A DNA stretch of 64,000 bases from Perkinsus olseni (taxonomy: Eukaryota; Perkinsozoa; Perkinsida; Perkinsidae), in the NCBI GenBank assembly GCA_013115135.1, contig JABANP010000164.1, positions 1 through 64,000 on the forward strand. The letters are read 5' to 3'. The position numbers were made by a program, and so were the translations under genes. Under the pieces are notes generated by a model. The model searched no databases. It was not told the origin of the DNA and worked only from the letters and a program-made list of their open reading frames with translations. Below, piece after piece: positions 11,033 through 22,700 of the stretch (position 1 is its first letter; every line of letters starts with the position of its first letter).

Positions 11033-11693
11033 ATGTCCTTGACCGATGCCGCCTTCAAGGAGGCCATCGCGCGTGACTTCAAATTCGCGTTGAGGAGCAT
11101 CCCTTACCTCGAGTCAGTCACCAGAGGGAGGTGGGGACGCCTGGCCCCTGTCATCGGTGGTTCAGCACGGGCGTTCAGGAGTGCCCGGGAGTTCGGCACC
11201 GATCCTGGCTGGGCGACCAAAGATGGTTGCTTGCCGAGCAACCTAGGCAGCCTCGAACGAAGCGAAGAGAGAATCATGAAGTAGGGCTGCCGGACAGAGC
11301 GTCCCTACCGGTCTCGTTTTCATTGAGGGCGCTCAGTTGCTAGTAGCAACTTGCTACTACCCCGGCCGTCAACCGGCAGGAGATGCCGCAGAGTTCCGTC
11401 GCCAAATCTTACCGGGCCTGCGGAACCGAGGGCACCCTGCCCCAGAGAGTAGCTGTTCTTATTCGCGAGGAAGCTCTCGTGAGCCCCAGCGAAAGCTCAG
11501 CACTACGAAGTAGTCAGCACACGCTTGAACGACGCAGATGAAGTCATTTAGGTCAGCACCGTCGCTTCCCCCAGCGCACACTTTCCTCGACGGAGACAGT
11601 AGCAGCTTGCTACGACCAGCCCCTTCGACGAGGGGCAGCCACCCGCGCTCGGCAGTCGAAGGGAAAAAACCTGTTTTTGCCAGCGGGAAGTGA
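11033..11693 (+). CDS. Unknown multi-exon protein
   Basis: Exon 1 starts at the ATG at 11033 (MSLTDAAFKEAIARDFKFAL) and is smoothly coding to a splice-like AA|GTAGGG at about 11282. Coding-like frames follow at about 11340-11510 (PGRQPAGDAAEFRRQILPGL) and about 11570-11693 (LLRPAPSTRGSHPRSAVEGK), the last ending in TGA. The protein is basic and serine/proline-rich after exon 1. I recognise no domain. Exon borders are provisional, and the two later exons could be a separate gene. Confidence 0.4.
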
Positions 11694-12459
11694 CGTTGCT
11701 GCCGGTCTGGTGTCATAGCCGTGAACGCCTTTCCTCAGGGGAGCTGAAGAGTTCCATCGACTGGGTGACGACGACGTCTCGGTGGTTCGCTCGGTGACCT
11801 CCTCATGTGCTGGCTATTACCCTGCCGGAGTGTCTGAAGTTTATCCGTAAGAAAGAGCATCTTACAACATAAAAAGATCTAATAGTCCTTCATGAATATG
11901 GATTCTATCGAACTACATGTACTCGTACGAAGAGCTTGCATAGGGTATGCATAAAATAGAAGTAAAGTAGTTATAAACTAGATCTCTATGCGCGATGATG
12001 CACTAGTGATAAACGATCTCTCGTTCGCCTTGTGCCGGTACTGTGATGATCTGAGAGGAGTAGTTGGGAGTTCTTCCTAAGGACTTTCATACCGTGCTTC
12101 CGACGTATTTCTATGGTATTACTCAAATGTATGGATAATTTCCGGGGTTCTCTCATCTCGAGGGCGCCACCGCTCACGACGCCTCTGCCGCCCTGTCAGG
12201 CACCATTCCGCCAGCAACGTCGGGTCCCTCTCCTCAGTGTTGAGCAGCAGTCGCCTGAGTGCCCCTCAACGCCGGTATCGGCCTGCCTGGTGAATGGCTC
12301 TTTGTCCTCTGTCGCCCAACCGTGGAACATTTACCATGTACTCACACCCCTTGTCGTTATCCCTCCTCTCTTCTTGCGTACAGTCTACTGTCAATTATCT
12401 ACTCGTCCGGCCAAGAGGGAGTATCTTTTATTCTGTAAGGTGCTAGGTTAACCTTCGTG

Positions 12460-14197
12460 ATGGTCACTACTGGTCCTCGCAGCAATAGCCTAGCCGAAAG
12501 TAGCAGTCTGAGTGTGGACCCCAGTGGACGTCGTGACTTGTCAGACCAGAAGGGAGCGTTGACAGCCTTCAGGCAAGCGGCAGTGGCGCAGCAGGAGGCA
12601 GCGAACGCCCTTAGAGACTCCTTCAAGAAGAAGTCAGGACTCGGGATAGAACCTGTGCGGGAAGCTGTACTATCTGCTCAGGATACGTATACTAGCCCCG
12701 TTGGTCTACTCGTCGTCTCGTGAGTCCGAGGGTCGCGTTGAAGCTGCCTCGAGGGCTGCCGAGGAAGCCAAGAAACGGGTGAGTAAGGGCGGAACATCTA
12801 GCACTCCCAAAACGCCCAGAGAGAAAAATCTGCTGCCTTCGATGGACATCAATGAACGGTCCATCCAAACCGAGCTCTTGCCCTCATCCCAGCTCGAAGA
12901 AGAGAGGCGTGCCCGTAGCGCTGAAAAGGCTGAAGCCAGCAAGAGAATGGAAGCTGTCACCACTCAGTACAATACTCAGCGCCGCGCCCTCTCGGTAAGT
13001 CCCAGCCGACACTGTCCCGGTGAAGGCTCCTGCCAGGCACAGCTGGTCAAGGTGAAGCAGGAGAACGAGGAGAGCACTAAGGAGGTAGTAAGCAGGGGTT
13101 GCACGTGCCCTTGTGGACGGCTCTGTCAGTTCCAGAAGCTTCTCGAGGAGCGTCGACAGGAGACGCTCCGGGAGAAATCTCGGATGGAGAAACAATTAAA
13201 TTATGTACGATGCTGCTAGGAGTATCGGAAAGTGCGGTAGTGTCATCAGGCACGCAGTGAGGCTGCCAGACTGAAGGAGGAGCTTCAAAAGAGCGCGAAA
13301 GAGGTTGAGGATGGCCGAAGGGAGAGGGCATTGCTTCAACGGAAGCTCTCGGACGCAGGTGGCTCGGTGTCGCCGGCTCCCAGCTTCAAGTCTCGTGACG
13401 TCAGAGTGTCGTATTGGTGAACTGCAGCGAGAGATCGAGAGCCTTCGACAGGAGGAGGCGAAGAGGTCCATGGGCTCCCAAGCGGACCCTGAGGTCAGCA
13501 CCCGAATAACCAACGCTGTTGCTCTCAACAGCAGCAATAACAGCTCTTGTAAGTCCGTAGAACTCGTAGCCGATCGATGGCCCTTCCTGTGCTTCAGTGC
13601 TTGATTCCATCGCCTTTGGGGAGAGTCTGCTCACTGATGGTCGCAGCTCCTTCGACACGTCCCTCACACAGACTGCTATGGGCAGCAAGAAAACTACAAA
13701 TGCCAAAGCACCATCATCTGCAGCAGCGGCAAGTGAGCATCACCATCCCAACGGGCTCCACCGGCTTTCCTTCCTCTCAGAGGCTTCCGCCGCTAGGACC
13801 ACGCGGACTGCGGCCACGGCTCGGACCTCGACCAGGATAGCGTCAAGGACAGTGGAGGGAGTACGCGGCCAGGCCCGGGCCGCGGCGACGAAGCGCCTTT
13901 CCCCTGAGCCTAAGGTAAGGTTCTCTCCCTATTATCAGTGATACCTCCCTCAGAAACGCGCTCGGCCTCGCGCAACTTCGCAACGGCAAAACCTCGCTCC
14001 AGTAAGGCCTGGCGATTTGTAAAGTGCCGCATTGCTGCTGGGCTCAGAAATTCATACCGGAAGGACAGTCGCCGCCTCGGAAGCGTCCGACTCGCGCGAC
14101 AAGGGCGGTGGCAGCGGCACCAGAAGCCACACCGATAGCTCGTCGAACTCGCTCACAGCGGACACTGGTTGGTTTACGCAATGCAGCATTGAAATAG
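12460..14197 (+). CDS. Coiled-coil protein of unknown function
   Basis: Begins at the ATG at 12460 and ends at TAG 14195-14197. Alanine/glutamate/lysine-rich heptad stretches include AFRQAAVAQQEAANALRDSF, VEAASRAAEEAKKRVSKGG, LEEERRARSAEKAEASKRME, FQKLLEERRQETLREKSRME and RLKEELQKSAKEVEDGRRER. Introns of 42 nt (GTAAGTCCC...GCCAG) and 45 nt (GTAGTAAGC...GTCAG) separate them. Both are phase 0, multiples of three and stop-free, so naive translation reads through them. The C-terminal third is low-complexity and basic (ARTTRTAATARTSTRIASRT; ends with RTRSQRTLVGLRNAALK). A structural or cytoskeletal scaffold role is inferred from composition only. Confidence 0.55.
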
Positions 14198-15060
14198 TTG
14201 ACACTGTTGCGCATGCGTGCGGGTATTTGTCATACCAACTTTTTCGTAACTTGTGAGGATAGACTTTGTACAACCACTGGATATATATAGCAAGATTCAA
14301 TATCACCGTCGTGCCCATTACCGTACAATGTTATCTGATAATGTCGCTGATGATTGCTCATGTTGCGTTGCTCACAAGAATATCTTTTTTTCTGTATTTG
14401 CCACGGTCGACCTACTCATATAACTCAAATGATATCACTACGGGAAACACATCGGGCTGTACAAATACTAAGTATCCTCCAGGAACAAGTGCGGTGTCTA
14501 TACAAGACAAAATTGGCATCATGCAGAGCTTCGCTCCGCTGCACAGCAATAACCACCGATACAATCATCCCCAAGGATCATCACGTAGATAACGATGAGG
14601 TGTCGTCGCGGTCTCCAGTAGTGCCGAAGCCGTTACGATAGATGGACCGTTCTGTCGTATCTTTCTCACTCAAACTCTCGTCGAAAAATCTCGCAATGGA
14701 CTGAACGCCGAACTTGCTCGCACACTTCTTCGGAGCGTAGGCCTGACAGGGAGAACACACTCACCAGCTGACGAAGAGGAGGACATTCCTTGGCTTGATG
14801 AACAGGGTCTATTTAACAGGCTGAACTGATCCCCCACAGAAAGGTACGACGGTGGTAGTCTAACTAAGCCGTACTGTAGGCGTTGCAATTTAAACTCACA
14901 AACACAGTGACCATTGTCAATCTACCTACAGCAGACTGTAAAGAGAGTTCCACTGCTTCTAATTCCGTCCCGGCGAGGCCTCGGAAGGGCAATCACTCTC
15001 ACGGTAGGCGGTTCTCTCAGGTATATTTTCGCGCTGTGCTGGTGAAAGTAGATCATTCAA
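14198..15060. other. No supported gene
   Basis: Open frames in several phases show no domain, signal peptide or splice continuity. The motif AGCTTCGCTCCGCT, seen elsewhere inside introns, occurs at 14527-14540, so parts of this stretch may be intronic or 3' flanking sequence. Confidence 0.3.
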
Positions 15061-16516
15061 TCATCCGAATGAATTTCTCGTATAATAGCAAGCATGCGAT
15101 GCCGATTTTTTGAGGGCGCATAGAGTGGTGTTTCGGAAATACGTATCCCCGGGTTCCTGTCAGTTTGCTCAGCCGTCTGGTCACAATCGCTCGCCGAACA
15201 GAATTCAACATCAAAATTGTCATTAAAATGACTCACCTCAAAGGCATGAGGTTGATTCGGGAAGACCTCGAGGACTTTGCCATGGTTCTCGTGCCGGGAG
15301 TACTCCTTCTGTTTGACCAGTTCCGATAAGGGCGGCAGCGACGTGCCGCTCACTTTCTCGTAGAACTTGACCGAGTCACACAGAAGGGCTTCACTGAGAC
15401 CTGAAAATTGTCACTATCGGACGGCGGAGCGACGCAAAAGATACTCCTACTTGCATGAATGAGAAGCTTGGTGGAGTTGAAAACGGCTGGAAGATTTTTA
15501 GCGAACAAGGGCGACACGAACGCGTTCGAGCCCTTCTTTTTGAGCTGCATGAAAGAAACAGCAAATCAATTTTACGAAGTGCACGGGTCGACCTTGGATA
15601 CTCACCTCTTCTGCTGGTATTGGTTCGAATTTACCAGACACATACTGTACCTGCGAAACAGATGGCAATAATTTCGTGGCGCGTGACGGAGAAATGTTAC
15701 ATCTCCGCGGCCCGTGTCGCGTTGGTCTTCGACACCAGGCGGTCAGTGTCGGCATTGAGGTCGTAGGTCTCGCCGCTGATAGTCATGTCGAGGAAGGGCG
15801 AAAGCAGGGCAACCGCCTGATAATCGAAAACTTGAAACGCTTCGCTCCGCTAGAATCCCAACAGCTTGACCATATATATAAGGCCAGTGAGCTGCGACCC
15901 CACCTCACCTCCGGAGGCGTATCTTTTTTCTTGAGCGTTACCGCAGCCGCAAGATTCCCGCCAGAAGAATCGCCCGCGATCGCAACTTTGCCCGCCTTCT
16001 GGTCGTCTCTCATCCACTTGTATGTACTCAGGCAATCCTCCAATTGAGCTGGGTATCTGAGACAAAAAATTTACCAGGCTTAGCGGAGCGAAGCACCCTC
16101 ACCCGAAGTCAGGCGATAGTCGAAAGTCCGGTATAACGACGCCTTCAAAGCGGCCGTCCCGAGCGATGTGGGCTGCTAGGCCGTAGTAGAAGCGGGGGTC
16201 CAGCATACAGAATCCACCACCGTGAAGGAACATCAGCCAACGAGAAGGCTCAGGGGTGACCTGGGTGGCTATGCGCGTGAGAACATGCGCTGTACATGAT
16301 GGTGATACTTCGACCTTCTTCAACTCGACTAAAGTGAAGCAAAGATACTCAAAGATATCTTCAGCGAAGCGACGTACACTTGTATTTTCGCTGCCAGTAT
16401 TTTCCGAGGTATCGGCCGAACCAGTTCGCCAGAGCTCTGTCGGCCATGAAGGTGACTTGGGATTGGCCGATGGTCTTGGCGACCCGTTGAATGATTTTCG
16501 TGAGACCAGTGTGCAT
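15061..16516 (-). CDS. Alpha/beta hydrolase, hormone-sensitive-lipase type (copy 1)
   Basis: At least six exons. The N-terminal exon starts at the ATG at 16514-16516 (MHTGLTKIIQRVAKTIGQSQ). An exon at 16103-16328 carries WLMFLHGGGFCM, the HGGG oxyanion-hole motif of this family. The next (15909-16056) carries VAIAGDSSGGNLAAAV, the GDSxGG nucleophile elbow with the catalytic serine. Following exons read ALLSPFLDMTISGETYDLNA and then FVSPLFAKNLPAVF. The acid region is GLSEALLCDSVKFYEKV, and the catalytic histidine is in FPNQPHAFE. All three catalytic regions are therefore present. The acid site has Glu where Asp is usual (GLSE). Expected reaction: hydrolysis of short or medium acyl esters in the cytosol. 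The last exon (15061 to about 15155) is joined by phase only. Two introns contain the repeated TAGCGGAGCGAAGC motif. Copy 2 follows downstream on the right with the same exon plan. Confidence 0.8.
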
Positions 16517-16694
16517 GATATCAACCTCTATAATGAGGGGAAGGAAACCGCGTGGAACAAATAAATTGAAGGTATAAAAACTGGGCAAGGAGTGGTACTA
16601 CGTCCGCGCAGAGAAAAAAAGCGTTTTCTGCTGCAGTCGACGGCCCGACAAAAACCTCTTCCAGAGGGTCGACAGTCTAGACCTATTTTCTGGA

Positions 16695-16711
16695 TCACCC
16701 TGTACGGCATC
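16695..16711. mobile_element. Solo Tc1/mariner-like terminal repeat
   Basis: TTCTGGATCACCCTGTA matches the inverted-repeat end seen at 8610-8658 (consensus TACAGGGTGATCCAGAAA on the opposite strand). No partner end or transposase is visible nearby. Confidence 0.3.
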
Positions 16712-16883
16712 CAGAACTTCCCTGAACTCAAGCCCTACCGCTGCGTACACTGTAACGTGCCCATTGGAACAACAACCGAGGGGGGCAATCGGGTACAACT
16801 GTGCTGATAGCGAGGAATATGCCTTAGGAACACTACTAATAATAATAGAAGGAACGAGAGAAGACAACGGTGAAACATACAAG

Positions 16884-17225
16884 TCAATTTGGGTTGGTAT
16901 TTAGAGCGTTCTTAACAAAGGCAGCTGATGATTGAAGGGCCTTCTGGGAATCAGGCCGCTTCGGGGAGGTAACCTGAAGGAGATGAACGAAGGTCCTCGA
17001 ACCGGAAAGAAAGACTGAACTAATAGTGAGAGAAACCGAGAAGAAATGAGGATGGCGAGGGAACGGCTGTGCCGTCGCGCGCCACGAAAATACGAAAATA
17101 TTGTTCTGTCGGCATAGTCTGATACGTGCCACTCTGATGTTGTTATGTATCTTTGCGCGATCGAACGCATAAACAGCAGTTGTAGACAACAGCGCGATCG
17201 ATATTGTCGTATAAAGTGCACGCAT
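16884..17225 (-). CDS. Putative secreted protein divergent from the 53-residue peptide
   Basis: The ATG at 17223-17225 opens MRALYTTISIALLSTTAVYA, a good signal peptide with cleavage after VYA, followed by FDRAKIHNNIRVARIRLCRQ. The frame stays open to 16884 but loses protein character after about residue 45, so a splice is likely. Its start codon overlaps the start codon of the plus-strand peptide gene within the palindrome CATG. Both genes starting there would be unusual, and one may be a chance frame. Confidence 0.35.
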   Translation of the reverse strand: MRALYTTISIALLSTTAVYAFDRAKIHNNIRVARIRLCRQNNIFVFSWRATAQPFPRHPHFFSVSLTISSVFLSGSRTFVHLLQVTSPKRPDSQKALQSSAAFVKNALNTNPN

Positions 17226-17385
17226 GCACAAAGTTATACTCCTCTTCGCGGTCTATTGTTGTGTCCACAGTGCGGTAACGGCAAGTGAACTACATAACGA
17301 GTATGGTCCAGCCACGAGGACAACCGAAGACGAACAACGCCTTCAAACTAAATCCTTACAGAGAATCACAGTACCGCTATTATAG
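17224..17385 (+). CDS. 53-residue secreted peptide
   Basis: ATG at 17224-17226, TAG at 17383-17385. MHKVILLFAVYCCVHSAVTA is a canonical signal peptide (basic n-region, hydrophobic core, A-x-A end). The mature part is only about 33 residues, SELHNEYGPATRTTEDEQRL and a tail ending ITVPLL. It has no cysteine in the mature part and no domain I know. The sequence over its stop (TATAGTAAGC) also resembles a splice donor, so it could be the first exon of a longer gene. It lies between the two tandem alpha/beta hydrolases, on the opposite strand to both. Confidence 0.5.
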   Translation: MHKVILLFAVYCCVHSAVTASELHNEYGPATRTTEDEQRLQTKSLQRITVPLL

Positions 17386-17480
17386 TAAGCCATAACAGCA
17401 ATAAGTGAGCATACACCAAGTGATACATATTACGATCGAGAAAATTTTCCGGAAAATTTTCCACCAGCAAAAAATCTCAC

Positions 17481-19453
17481 CGGAAAAGCGTGCCCCTCCT
17501 TAGGGAACAACTCGAGGACATGCCCCTGCTGACTGCTGAAGCGGATGTACTCGTTATGACGAACGAGGTCCTCGGTCGACGGCATCAGTTCACCGGTAAC
17601 CTTGGAATAGAACCGGACAGAGTCACTCAGTAGCGCCTCCGACAGACCTGACAGAAAAAAATAGTCACGAGAAGAAAATAATTTTTGGGAGACTTACTAG
17701 CTTGGATTTGCAAAGGCGTGTGGCTGAAGACCTCCGGAAGATTGGGCGCGTATAAAGGCGACGCGAGGGGGTTCTGGGCGGCTGTGTGAAACTGATACGA
17801 CGAAAATTAGATTTCCTACCCACGAGCGGCGAAAAACTCGTGCGTCGCTCCGCTCAGGAATGATGATTTTTCCACTACCTCGGCAACCCGACTTTGGGTA
17901 CCGAATGGCTGATGTGGCTTTCCTTCCTTCTTCAAGCTGTCTTAGTCAAACGCACCTTGAAGGTATCTGGAAAAATGTCAGATCCGGGATTCGATCCGGG
18001 GACCTTTCGATGGCAAGCGCTCACATCCATGCCACTTTGTGATTGAGCTCGTCGGACACGATCGGGTCGGTGTCTCTGTTTATCCGGTAAGAGTCGCTGG
18101 CATTGGTTAAATCAAGATAGGGCGAGCAGAGACAGCAGGCCTGAGGAAGAACTCACTGCAACGCACTGCTTTAAAATTCATAAAAATGCTCACCTCCGGG
18201 GGTCGATCCTGGGTCTTCAGCATCAAAGCCGCACCCAAATTCCCGCCGGCTGAATCGCCCGCTACTGCAACTTTCTCCGCCCCGCCTTCAGTCCTCATCC
18301 ATTGATACGTGCTCACGCAATCGTCCAAGGCCGCGGGGGCACTGAAAAGAAGGGCGCGAACGATGCAATGACACAGAACGATCCATAAAGTACATGAACA
18401 CGATGGTAATATGAAAATACACATTTCCTTCGGCGAAGAGAGGTCATTCCTACACACAGACACACTCGAGACGGCCACCGTTAAATTTATCGGAATCGTT
18501 CGGAGGACAACAGGTGCGCAAGGAAGCATAGCTCGCCCACCGCTGAGGTACTCTGTGCAAAGCTACAGCTCACGTGTCGGGAGAAAGATGGTATGCATTT
18601 TATGCCTCCGCAACAGCACCAAGCGATACACAGTCGTCTATTAAATTCAGTAATACCAAGCCCATCATAATCAAATTTGCATCATCGCAAAATTTCCCAA
18701 AAATTCACATTTTGACCAACAGAAAAATTACTTATGCTCCGGCGGACGTCTATAATGAGGAATGATAACTCCCTCACAGCCGCTCTCCTCCGCCAACTTC
18801 GACGCCACCTCATAATAATACTCCGGACTGAATAAACAGAAGTAGCCTCCGTGAAGGTAGAGCATCCATTTCGATAAGGAACTGTTGGCGGCCCCGTGCG
18901 ACCGCAGGATATGAGCGGTGCAATAGGGCGACACTTTGGCGAAGGAAAGATCACCTAAGAAGGAGGGAACTTGATATATTAGCGATTGAATCTTAGGTTG
19001 ATGCTGGCAATTTACGGAACTGAACTTGCACTAGCACTCTGGTCTCTCGAACGCCACATTCTGATAAACTCAGTTGAGCGACGAAATTGCCAGAAAAAAA
19101 TCTCTAATCGAAATTTTCGAAGTATTTTCCGAAATTTTTCGCCCAAAACCAGGACAGCAGAACACTAAAACCCACATTGCACGGCTTATACCTATAACGT
19201 TTCAAAAAAGCCACGGCAAAATTGCACGAAATTTTCCCCTAGTTTTCCCGCCCCTATTACATCTTTCCTTCCAAGTGCCCCCTCGGCCGATGTCCTTCGA
19301 TATGGAATCGATAACAGCCCGGTCGCGCCAGAAAACTCTCTCGTTTTGAGCGAAGTTGTTCGCCATCCTCTTCAGGGTAGTCTTGAGAACATTCCGAGCT
19401 AGGCGGGTCGGGTAATAGGAACGAGGAACAGTTGAAGCAACGCTCGCCGACAT
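17481..19453 (-). CDS. Alpha/beta hydrolase, hormone-sensitive-lipase type (copy 2)
   Basis: Paralogue of copy 1 with the same exon plan. The first exon starts at the ATG at 19451-19453 (MSASVASTVPRSYYPTRLAR). It continues LKRMANNFAQNERVFWRDRA, which aligns with the first exon of copy 1. Later exons carry WMLYLHGGYFCLFSPEYYYE (oxyanion HGG, tyrosine in place of the third glycine), VAVAGDSAGGNLGAALML (nucleophile elbow), SPYLDLTNASDSYRINRDTD, then GLSEALLSDSVRFYSKV and FPKEGHAFP with the catalytic histidine. The acid site is again GLSE. The final exon, downstream of the GTGAGA donor at about 17480, was not located, so the left end is a minimum. A tRNA-like repeat sits in one intron (about 17983-18045). 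Expected to be a serine esterase or lipase. Confidence 0.75.
17983..18045 (-). repeat. tRNA-derived (SINE-like) insertion in a hydrolase intron
   Basis: On the minus strand the intron begins GTGGCATGGATGTGAGCG (A-box-like). It continues to GTCCCCGGATCGAATCCCGG, a B box (GGTTCGANTCC consensus) flanked by complementary CCGG arms, and ends TGACATTTTT. The anticodon stem does not pair well, so it is not a functional tRNA. A relative lies at 26352-26400. Confidence 0.45.
18991..19001 (+). repeat. TCTTAGGTTGA motif (isolated copy)
   Basis: Exact 11-mer shared with copies at about 6745, 6946, 24833 and 25091. Here it lies in an intron of alpha/beta hydrolase copy 2 on the strand opposite to the gene. 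Confidence 0.4.
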
Positions 19454-19527
19454 TTACGATCGAGCTAAACTACAACAGTACTCCAATACCACTCCAAACG
19501 CTACTCATGAGATGCCACTCCCAGTTA

Positions 19528-19779
19528 TCATAGAGCCAGCGGAACCATTGGACGCAGCCGTTCTACCTCGCCCTTCACTCCCCCGCTGAGTCGATCTACA
19601 TGAAATAGGAGCTGTGAAAGAGAACGCACAGGATACCGATGGTGGACCCAGGCGGGCACAGACAGCCCTTCCCATCGCCAACTCGAAACCAACAAAGTCA
19701 ATAGAGCAACTGTAATAACGAAAGAAACAGTCAACTTCAAGTGTAAACGATATATAACAGTAACAATGAAATCGATCAT
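19528..19779 (-). CDS. Possible single-pass membrane protein
   Basis: 83 residues from the ATG at 19777-19779. MIDFIVTVIYRLHLKLTVSF, then VITVALLTLLVSS, forms one long hydrophobic segment. A soluble tail (WVHHRYPVRSLSQLLFHVDR...) follows. It lies just past the NAR1 stop codon on the same strand. A 19-bp palindrome (AATCGATCA repeated inverted) overlaps its start. No family recognised; it could be a chance frame. Confidence 0.3.
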   Translation of the reverse strand: MIDFIVTVIYRLHLKLTVSFVITVALLTLLVSSWRWEGLSVPAWVHHRYPVRSLSQLLFHVDRLSGGVKGEVERLRPMVPLAL

Positions 19780-19793
19780 GTGATCGATTGTCC

Positions 19794-22700
19794 TCACCAC
19801 TTCAGCGAGGAGGCTGTCGCCACTGCCTTGCCCTTATTACTATCAGATAATGACGTCCAAGTAGCACTCAAATCGTCTCTCGTCAGTAGCCGTCTCAACG
19901 CTCGAGCTTCCGTCGATTTTTCCGGCGGTATCACCGGCACGCTATGATGAACCCTCGTGAAAGATTCTCTCGCAAGCTTTGCGACATCCACGCGCTCCTC
20001 CGGCGGAATTTTTTTCGCCGCCGGCGCTTCGCTCGGCCCTCGAATTTTATCAATCAATCTCCCCAGCCTGGTATCCTTTCCAAACCAGCCAAGCTCAGGA
20101 GCCTCTTCCTCGTTCTTCCCGGCAACAGTATCAGGAATGACCTGCGCGCCGCCGTTTCCGCAGCCCCCGGGGCACGCCATTACTTCAACAAAATCATAAT
20201 CAAATCCGCGTTTTTTCACGCGGCGCACGATATTCTGTACGTTTCGAAAGCCGTACGCTCGCGCCACTCGACCAGCTCGTGTCAAATCCTGATTTTTCAC
20301 CGGGGTCCATTTTGGATCTTCCCCGACGTCAAGCTCATCTCGAGCGTATCCTCCGCACTCGGAAGAATCTTGAAACGGGACGAAGCAGTTGGTGCCGCAC
20401 ATGAGGGGGTCATTAGAGGGTTCGGCGTTGAGGAATTTCGAGAGGTGCAAGTCGTGCTCTCGCAGCAAAGACACTATTTCGCTCGTCCCTAGCACCAGGT
20501 CGATGCTTGGTACACTCTCCGTCGAATCTGATGAAAAAATGGTATTCCGAATCACAGGGGAAGCGATGCGTATAAGGCCGAGCGCATCAACCACCGGACA
20601 AATTTACCCCACTACGAGAACGCCAATGAGCTCAAGTTAAGCTGCTCAACAACCTGACCCATCCGAGGCAAGATCCGAGCAAGCATTCCAATACAGAATT
20701 CGGCGCTGATACACCCTACACCATCCCGAACGGTAATAAGTTGGCGAGATACTGAGTCAATACTCAAACTACTTTCGACCCATGATCTCTTCCAAAACTG
20801 CTTCGAACGTCCTGGCAATTCCCACTTAACCGTCAGGTTACTCCAAATCGCGAACGTAACGAACCATAACCATTTCTCGACGATTTCCATGCTTTGCCAA
20901 AAATATCGATCGCGTGATCGATATCGAATAGAGACTGATGGCGATTTAATCAACAGGACACTCCGAGAGAAGTTCCTCCTCGACCCCCTCACCTATATCA
21001 ATTCTATAATTGGGCCTTAGCACTTCCAACTTCCGGTCGAAGCAGGGCGACACCAGTACATGGTATATACCCTTAACGCTGCTGCTGTTACCCGCGAGGA
21101 CAGACCACACACTACGAGGTAGAGTAGCATCCCAGAGGCCTCTATAAGCTGAGATTTGCTGGAGTTTTGGTATGACAGATTTCACATAGAGACCCTGAAT
21201 TTGCTCGGCTGACCTGAGAGACAAAAAGCTCTACAGATCGACATACGACCCTCCGAAGGGGGATACCCGACGTGCCACACGCCCTCTTTCAAATCGATCG
21301 CCCGAAACACTAAGAGCGTCCAAGATCCATTTGATTCCGTCCCAGCACGACGTCTAAGCTGCAGCCATTTCCGCTCAATGCGCCGAGATACGCAACGATA
21401 CTGTTACAAGGCGAAACGAGAAAATACGAGAAAGAACGAGGCAGACATCTGCGAGAATCCCATCCGACAAACAGCCCCTGTTATCACCGAACGTTGCTCA
21501 ACAGCTCCACTGTCTTCGTATCCAGACTCTTCTCCGCGTAGCACGTCCAACCCGGACAGTGGGACGTGAGGAACGCCTTCGGTGCAACCTGAGAACCACG
21601 GCACCACGCAAGGCTAATTCAATCTGCCCACAATGGAAACCACCCGAACGCAAACTCAGCGCAAAGAACAACACTTCCACTACAAACCATTACCCGTTTT
21701 GAGCGGTAAGACCCGAGTACCACCTTTTAGTCTACTACCAGCAAAGTGTTGTATTATCCCCAACCAAAGAGCTCAATAACAGCGGTCTCGATAACCGAGT
21801 TCAATTTCTTCCAATCCCAGCCCGGTGGTCGAACGGTCCCCGAGTACTACCCCGTTCTTCCTAGCCTCTTCCCTCCGTCGTCGAACCTCCTCGCGTGTCA
21901 GCAGCAACGCTACAGCTTCACTAGCGCTAGTATTGAGGCAGGAGATACTGGGCCGATTGGTATCTACTCACAGTGGACATTCTGACACCTCTAGCGGAGC
22001 AAATTCCGAAGGTTGACGACCATAAAGTAACGCATAGAGTGCGATGCAGTTTCACGCACTGGACTGAGAAGGCTGATTCTGATTCTGAGGATATTCCTGT
22101 GGATTGTATCGCAACACGTGCACGCTCAATCACATACCCTTCCGACAGTGTGAGAGACTCGAAATCCCCTATATCGAAAGCCACGCGAGAAGGAGAAGAA
22201 AATTCCGAAAACAGTACCATAAATCGACCAAATAATCGCCAGACGAGCCCGAGGGAATGAAAGCAGTACTACATCACACATGCACCGCCGGATGAACCCA
22301 CTCCCAACCCCATTCACTATTCAGCACGCGCGAGTCGTCCGAGACGACTCTAAGACGCAGCGCCATACAGTTACCAAATATGCGAGCAGCGCCTCTTCAT
22401 TCATCTCATAGCTGTCGCTCTCGCCAATACAAAACCCGACGGTTATTCTTCATCTCAAGCAACGCCATGGCGGCCTTCCCATCACTACCATTCCCTTCAT
22501 TCAGCTCGACTTCGAGCCTCCGCAAAGCCTCTCCCAATGCCGGTACCACCTTCCCAGGAGGGATATCGAAGTATCTGACACCTCTAGCTGTTAACAAAGA
22601 CGGCAGCCACAACAACCTACTCTGCAAGAGAGGTTCGACTTGGACCAGTTACCGATACAACAATCTCAGCGGGGGTAGCCTCCGAGTGATCTTCCACGGA

